A stretch of DNA of 64,000 bases. It comes from Vibrionales bacterium SWAT-3 (lineage in GTDB: Bacteria > Pseudomonadota > Gammaproteobacteria > Enterobacterales > Vibrionaceae). Both the position numbers and the translations under genes were made by a program. The notes under the pieces are model-generated. The model was not told the DNA's origin. It was given only the letters and a program-made list of their open reading frames with translations, and searched no databases. The stretch lies in NCBI GenBank assembly GCA_000169995.1, contig AAZW01000004.1:118777-182776 (forward strand), written 5' to 3'. Below are positions 59,136 to 64,000 of this stretch, in pieces. Within the stretch, counting starts at the first letter, position 1. Each line of letters opens with the position of its first letter.

Positions 59136-60784
59136 CATGTGCGTGAGAGTTATCAAAAAGGGGTGAAAACGCTAGTTCAAAGCGCCGTTAGCGTTATTAA
59201 GTATTATCAAAGTCAGAGTGAAATAGGCAATTTAAGCGAAGAGGAAGCACGTGCACGCGCATTGGAAACCATCTCAAATATGCGATTTGATGGCGGGAAT
59301 TATATCTTCGTAGGTGATCGAGAAGGAAAGCAAATAGCTACAGGCGTCCCCTCTCTTTTAGGAGAAAATATTATGGACCTTCAAGATAGTAAGGGTAAAT
59401 ATTTTGTCAGAGAGATGTACAGCATTTCGAAAAATGGTGGTGGATTCATTGATTATCATTGGAAAAACCCGAACAAACAAACGCTAGAGCCAAAAACCAG
59501 TTATGCAATAATGTTGGAGCCTTGGGGATGGATGGTTGGTTCTGGTGTAAATATGGTGGCCTTACAAGCGACGACTCACCGAGCTGAGATGACATCGATA
59601 GGTTATGCAATAGGCATTTTAACGGTTCTCTCACTGATCGTTGGTTACTTCATCAAAACCATCACTCTCCCAATAAATCGTACTTTGGCTGCGATGAAAG
59701 CATTATCAAAAGGTGAAGGCGATCTAACGCAACGTATTCCCGAAGAAGGGAGCAAAGAACTGATTTTCTTGGCTCGTTATTTCAATCAGTTTGTAGAGTC
59801 TATTCAATCAATGATGCTCGGGATTCAGGGAATTGGGACTCAAGTATCAGCGTCGGCAACGCAACTCACTGATTCGGTACACCAAATAGATAATAGCCTT
59901 AACCAGCAAAGAAACGACGTGGATATGCTTGCGACAGCCATGACAGAAATGCTGGCTACCGTTGAGGAAGTTGCTGGGCGAACCGTTGAAGCAAATGAAG
60001 CAAGTCGGTTTGCAGCGCAGGAGACACAGAAGAGTTCCTCAATTATTCAAAATAATGTGATAGAAGCTAACGAAATGGCGGAAGTCATTACCTCAGCAGG
60101 ACAAGCAGTCCAGAAGTTGGCGCTTGATGCAAAAAATGTGGATACGGTTCTAGAAGTTATTCGAGGAGTCGCAGAACAGACAAACCTCTTAGCACTTAAC
60201 GCTGCTATTGAAGCCGCTAGGGCTGGTGATCATGGTCGGGGCTTTGCTGTGGTAGCTGATGAAGTAAGAACCCTGTCTCAACGTACTCAGGAGTCCACAC
60301 TTGAGATTCAAAATATTATAGAAAAGTTGCAAGTTGGCGCTGAAAATGTCGTTACAGTAATGCACCAAGGGGTTGATAAAGCGAATAAAGCCTCAGAGCT
60401 ATCCGCGCAGGCAGGATGCAAGATTGACGAGAGTAACAAGCAAGTTAATAAGATCGAAGGTATGGCGCAGCACATTGCAACTGCTGCTGAAGAGCAAACA
60501 CTCACCGTGAACGAAATAAACCGTAACGTAGCCAGCTTGAGTGATATGGCGACTTTAGTGTCGAGTGAATCTACCGAAATGGCTAATTCGAGCCGAGAAC
60601 TCAGAGGTATCTCAGAAAATCTCATGTGTACAATTAACCGATTCAAACTTGCATGATGCAAGAATCTGCTTTGAAAAGCGGAAGCTTTCTACGCGTAAAA
60701 ACGAATAGCAGTAGCTCACGCAGCTCCTGCTATAACTGATTTATTCCATTAATGGGCAAAGAGAGCCTCAACAGGAAAATCCGT

Positions 60785-61372
60785 CTAAACACGAACATAC
60801 ACCCCTTTTTTCAAACACCGCATTCCTTTAAGTTCTGGGGCATGGGAGTTATCACAGATAAAAACATGCCCTCCAGGTATGAGGATGTCATGAGCATGCT
60901 TACAGACAATATCGTGATACTCATTGGTTAATGATGCGATAACAATCGCATCTAACCTACTATTGTACTGATTAAAATTAACGTGGTCGTAGTTATTAAA
61001 TGTGATTTTATTTTCTATTTTTCGATTGATGGAAAAATGGCTATTCTTCATTTTAACTTTGTTAGACTCTAGGTATTCAGCTAATTCACCTCGAGTGTTA
61101 CTAAATAACCTTTCTTTGAAGTTCCCTTTACAGTTTATTTTTCTAAAACTATTGTTGTCAACCAAAGACATAATCCGACAAAAACCAGATGAGATCATCT
61201 CTGTCTTTTGTTCGTAATAAGAATGTAACATTGCCAATGAAAAACTATCGTAATATTTACCTGTATCTAAACAACAAATAAGCAAATCACTCCCCCGCAT
61301 CTGCCTTTCGATCACAAGCTCACTGTAGTCTCTATATAATTCAGCGTTATAGAAAAAGTTGTCAGTTACCAT
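60785..61372 (-). CDS. Divergent CheR-like methyltransferase-fold protein
   Basis: A 195-residue protein that I read as a diverged CheR-type methyltransferase domain. TDNFFYNAELYRDY stands where CheR has TxFFRDPxxF; DTGKYYDSFSLAMLHSYYEQK where CheR has STGEEPYSLAM; and DAIVIASLTNEYHDIVCKHAHDILIPGGHVFICDNSHA where CheR has the DxIxCRNVxIYF and LxPGGxLFxGHSE region. The glutamates of GEEPYS and the CRN motif are lost, and the N-terminal helical domain is absent, so methyl transfer is doubtful. It converges on the MCP gene. The similarity is my own reading and needs a profile search. Confidence 0.5.
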   Translation of the reverse strand: MVTDNFFYNAELYRDYSELVIERQMRGSDLLICCLDTGKYYDSFSLAMLHSYYEQKTEMISSGFCRIMSLVDNNSFRKINCKGNFKERLFSNTRGELAEYLESNKVKMKNSHFSINRKIENKITFNNYDHVNFNQYNSRLDAIVIASLTNEYHDIVCKHAHDILIPGGHVFICDNSHAPELKGMRCLKKGVYVRV

Positions 61373-61419
61373 ATTTAAACCTTGAGGTTGCGTTTTACTC
61401 GATTTAAAACAGAGGCGAG

Positions 61420-61599
61420 TTAGCTAGTGGGATAAATTTTTTCGACAAGCGATAAATTCACACAAAAAATAAGGTTATGTGGTAAATCTGAATATGCTAC
61501 TCCAACCTCGCCAGTCACAAAGTTAACGGACTTTGCTATATCTTCTTGAAAGTGTTCAAGTACTAATTGCAATAAGCAATCTTTACCCAACATATCCAT
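61420..61599 (-). CDS. Small hypothetical protein upstream of the CheR-like gene
   Basis: A 59-residue protein (MDMLGKDCLLQLVLEHFQED...) with AAGGAT six bases before its ATG. It lies 47 bp upstream of the CheR-like gene on the same strand and is probably co-transcribed. I do not recognise it. It may be a whole small protein or the start of a longer gene cut short. Confidence 0.5.
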   Translation of the reverse strand: MDMLGKDCLLQLVLEHFQEDIAKSVNFVTGEVGVAYSDLPHNLIFCVNLSLVEKIYPTS

Positions 61600-61930
61600 C
61601 AATAAATCCTTAGAGTTAGAACTCGAAATATTATATAAGTATAGATCCTATCAATAATCAAACTTGAATATATATTTTTTAGATGAAATGCGATGTAAAG
61701 CAATGGTTTTCAACTATATTAATTTATTTTTAAATTTATCCACGTCTTTTACTTTTTCCGGCCATGAGTTCAAGTAATGAAAACCATGTATCCAAATCAA
61801 CGAGGAAAATCGTGCTGACGCACTTTGGGGGCATGCGATGTGAAGTGTTATGAAGCACTATTCACCGCTTTTGGCTAAACCCCTTTATCACAAGGGGAAT
61901 CTGGAGCTCTGAATGATTGGGGAGCAAATA
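61600..61930. other. Gap without a gene
   Basis: About 330 bp. The left part is AT-rich and should hold the promoter of the small leftward gene. Nothing else stands out. Confidence 0.4.
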
Positions 61931-61954
61931 ACGGAAGGCATAAGCGCCTTCCGT
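61931..61954 (-). terminator. Hairpin after the chitinase-like gene
   Basis: ACGGAAGGC (61931-61939) pairs with GCCTTCCGT (61946-61954), 27 bp past the stop of the leftward GH18 gene; on that strand TATTTG follows. Confidence 0.75.
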
Positions 61955-61980
61955 CGTTCAAGTAGGCGATAAGGTAAGTA

Positions 61981-64000
61981 CTACTTACTTACGCTAATCA
62001 TCTCGTTAAAGTAATCCACTTGCTCTGCCATATTCAAACCTTGTTTGTTTGAACCCAACGTCCACATAAAAAAGCCACCATAACCGTTATCTTTCTGCCA
62101 TTTAGCACGGTCTAGGTTGTTCTGGCGTGTTTCAACAAAGTTACCACCGGGTGCCCACTGATTGTTGATCGTATTACCTAAAACAATCTTCGACTTGTCT
62201 CCAATGTATTCAGCGTAGTTTGCCATCGCGACTTCGTATAAGAAGTTTCGACCCGCGTCGTATGTCATCACGTTGAAGAAATCGAAGTCGTTCTTGGTCG
62301 CTTTCAACAGATCAATCACTTCACCGTGGTGAGATGAACGACCAGACTCTTCAATGTAAGAGCAGTTTTCAAACACGCTCGCATCCATACATTCAACTGG
62401 ATCCGCACCTACGTGGTAAGTCGTCAGAGACAGAACCTTCGTATTACCCACTTTCTCACGGATAAGTTTGATCAAAGCCGTTAAGTCTTGGTTCTCTTTG
62501 TCTGAGATTCGTGCCGCTTTCTCAAAGTCAAAGTCCAGGCCATCAATGTGCACGTAACCCGCTAATTGGTACTTGCTGTAATCACAGCTACCGTCTGAAT
62601 GTGTTGCAAGACACTCGCCTTCCACTTCTTCAGGCTTTAGGTTCTTTTTGTACACAGGGAATGGCGTATGCACCAAATCAACTAACCCGTTCGCAACCGA
62701 TTCACGGCTTTCAGGCGTACTGATCGCCGACCAAATGCTCTCGTAAGTTTGACCACCAAACGCAACCATCATGGTCGCATTTTCATTGTCATGCTTGAGC
62801 GTTGACCATGCTAGGTACTGTGTTGGCATCCAGTCCGGGTTGTAATTCGGTGGTGTTAGCATGCCATCAGAGATCGTGATGTTACCGCTCGCGTCCCACT
62901 TACCAAATGACAATAAATAGCCATCACCTTCTGAGTTGAACAGCTCTTGGTAGTCATTCAACCCCCAAGACGTTAGGTAACTGATAGAGCGATCAGGGTT
63001 ATCGACTAAGCCGCCACCGCCTGTGCTTTCTTTGACCGTAATGTTAGAGGTTGCAGAGGTTTGCTCTTGGTTGGACGTATTCACCGCTTTTGCCGTGACA
63101 GCATATGTACCCTGCTGAGCACCTAGCCATTCATATTCATAAGGTGCTTCCGTATCTTTAAACAGCTCGTTACCGTTCGCGATGAAGCTAACCGAGGAAA
63201 TATCGCCTTCGTAACTCTTCGCGTCTACTTTGATCGAAATCGCACGACCTTCGAAGTAGCTTGAACCATCCACAGGAGATGCTAAAGAAACAACCAAGTC
63301 TTTATCGGTAATCGCTAAAGAAATTGGCGCCGCCTCCGCACTCGCACCTTGGTCATCGTAGGCAACAACCGTCAATGTGTATTGGCCTTCAACTTGGGCA
63401 GGCACCGTAATGGTGTAAGTATCGCCTTGTGAAGGCGTGTTTGATGTCGCAACCACTTGACCATTCAATTGAACATCAACGCGAGCAACTTCAGTATCAT
63501 CCGATGCATCGACAACTACGTCGAATGCTTGGTTAGGTGCGATTTTCTGTCCATCTTGCGGTGATTGAACGTCCACCACTGGCACAGGGTTCGGATCACA
63601 CTCACCCGCTTCATCCCATGCATCTTTCCACGCATCAGGATAACTTGGATGACCGGTTCCTGGTGTCCATACAGGGTTACCACACCAACCCGCTACCGTA
63701 CATGAGTAGATATTGCCAATGTTAGTGACTTCATCACCGACTTTATAGGCCACACCATCTTGGTACTGAGGTATGTCGCCACAGCTGGTGCTTGTATCTG
63801 TCACCGTGATGGTTAAGTTCTTACTAGATACATGTTGCTCGTCATCTTTTGCTTCCGCACGAAGCGTAGTAGAGCCTGCCGTTTGCGTTGTCCAGTCACA
63901 AGAGAAATCTTGGGTCGTTTTCGCATCAAGAGAACACACTTCTGAATCGTTAGCGAAGAACTTAACCGTCGCTAAGTCATCATCTGCATCTGTTATATGC
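61981..64000 (-). CDS. Secreted GH18 chitinase-like protein (5' end outside the window)
   Basis: At least 672 residues; the frame is open to the right edge, so the N-terminus is missing. In order as visible: the end of an Ig-like domain, a CBM5/12-type chitin-binding module (YQDGVAYKVGDEVTNIGNIYSC...WCGNPVWTPG...AWKDAW), two Ig-like/PKD-type domains (PVVDVQSPQDGQKI..., LVVSLASPVDGSSY...) and a C-terminal GH18 catalytic domain. The GH18 active site DGLDFDFE is intact, with NVMTYDAG and GGFFMWTLGSNK later. It probably digests chitin outside the cell, in keeping with a marine vibrio. Confidence 0.92.
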   Translation of the reverse strand, partial: HITDADDDLATVKFFANDSEVCSLDAKTTQDFSCDWTTQTAGSTTLRAEAKDDEQHVSSKNLTITVTDTSTSCGDIPQYQDGVAYKVGDEVTNIGNIYSCTVAGWCGNPVWTPGTGHPSYPDAWKDAWDEAGECDPNPVPVVDVQSPQDGQKIAPNQAFDVVVDASDDTEVARVDVQLNGQVVATSNTPSQGDTYTITVPAQVEGQYTLTVVAYDDQGASAEAAPISLAITDKDLVVSLASPVDGSSYFEGRAISIKVDAKSYEGDISSVSFIANGNELFKDTEAPYEYEWLGAQQGTYAVTAKAVNTSNQEQTSATSNITVKESTGGGGLVDNPDRSISYLTSWGLNDYQELFNSEGDGYLLSFGKWDASGNITISDGMLTPPNYNPDWMPTQYLAWSTLKHDNENATMMVAFGGQTYESIWSAISTPESRESVANGLVDLVHTPFPVYKKNLKPEEVEGECLATHSDGSCDYSKYQLAGYVHIDGLDFDFEKAARISDKENQDLTALIKLIREKVGNTKVLSLTTYHVGADPVECMDASVFENCSYIEESGRSSHHGEVIDLLKATKNDFDFFNVMTYDAGRNFLYEVAMANYAEYIGDKSKIVLGNTINNQWAPGGNFVETRQNNLDRAKWQKDNGYGGFFMWTLGSNKQGLNMAEQVDYFNEMISVSK

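Larger units (their letters stand above)
57775..60656 (+). pseudogene. Methyl-accepting chemotaxis protein, cut by an insertion sequence
   Basis: A chemoreceptor split by an ISAs1-family element at 57902-59135. The pieces 57775-57901 and 59146-60656 join in frame (HVR-ESYQKG) to 545 residues. In order: first membrane helix (about 13-34), a single-Cache periplasmic sensor with MRFDGGNYIFVGDREG and PWGWMVGSGV, second helix (about 190-212), HAMP (LSKGEGDLTQRIPEEG), and the signalling tip GVAEQTNLLALNAAIEAARAGDHGRGFAVVADEVRTLSQRT. The downstream piece has GTG at 59139 and could be made alone, but without the first helix. Confidence 0.94.

Overview
The window looks like part of a genome, probably a secondary chromosome, of a marine gammaproteobacterium of the genus Vibrio. 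The reasons are a complete-order second F1F0-ATPase operon, a ribose operon with LacI-type palindromic operators, a chitin-binding GH18 enzyme, CSS-EAL and Cache-MCP signalling proteins, a CARB-like class A beta-lactamase and a long terminal-inverted-repeat element of the kind dispersed in vibrios. Species cannot be fixed from sequence reading alone; a Splendidus-clade-like vibrio is a guess.

Layout. 0.2-3.3 kb: aldehyde dehydrogenase and RidA-like genes with a divergent LysR regulator. 4.0-13.4 kb: atpIBEFHAGDC, in which atpB and atpE are each cut by a 1234-bp ISAs1-family element with a perfect 10-bp target duplication. 13.6-15.6 kb: nitrilase-family gene and divergent LysR. 15.7-29.2 kb: a catabolic cluster. 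A leftward operon (HisD-like dehydrogenase, SDR, bicupin, alpha/beta hydrolase) faces an HpcH/HpaI aldolase, a LacI-type regulator, a DctPQM TRAP transporter, two double-domain SnoaL-like proteins and a sodium/solute symporter. A 20-bp palindrome, TTTTGSATWCSWWTGCAAAA, stands before three of the transcription units, and a near match stands before the fourth, so the cluster reads as one regulon for uptake and breakdown of an unidentified organic acid. 29.3-35.7 kb: S4-domain protein and yejABEF peptide ABC transporter with a broken yejF. 35.9-40.3 kb: class A beta-lactamase, EEP-family enzyme, two tandem outer-membrane barrels sharing a conserved 3'UTR element, and a lone winged-helix protein. 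40.4-47.1 kb: rbsDACBK-rbsR with a CRP site, two perfect operators and a MITE-like element before rbsR. 47.3-64.0 kb: signalling and miscellaneous genes, many of them broken, ending in the 3' part of a GH18 chitinase-like gene that runs off the window.

A striking theme is recent gene loss: atpB, atpE, a CSS-EAL gene and an MCP are cut by insertion sequences with intact target duplications; a hybrid histidine kinase has one amber codon; a GNAT gene has a 19-bp tandem duplication; yejF has a short deletion removing a Walker B motif; and the LacI-type regulator has an ATA in the start position. Nearly all lesions are single events in otherwise intact reading frames, so they are young. The best candidate for an undescribed system is the 15.7-29.2 kb regulon.
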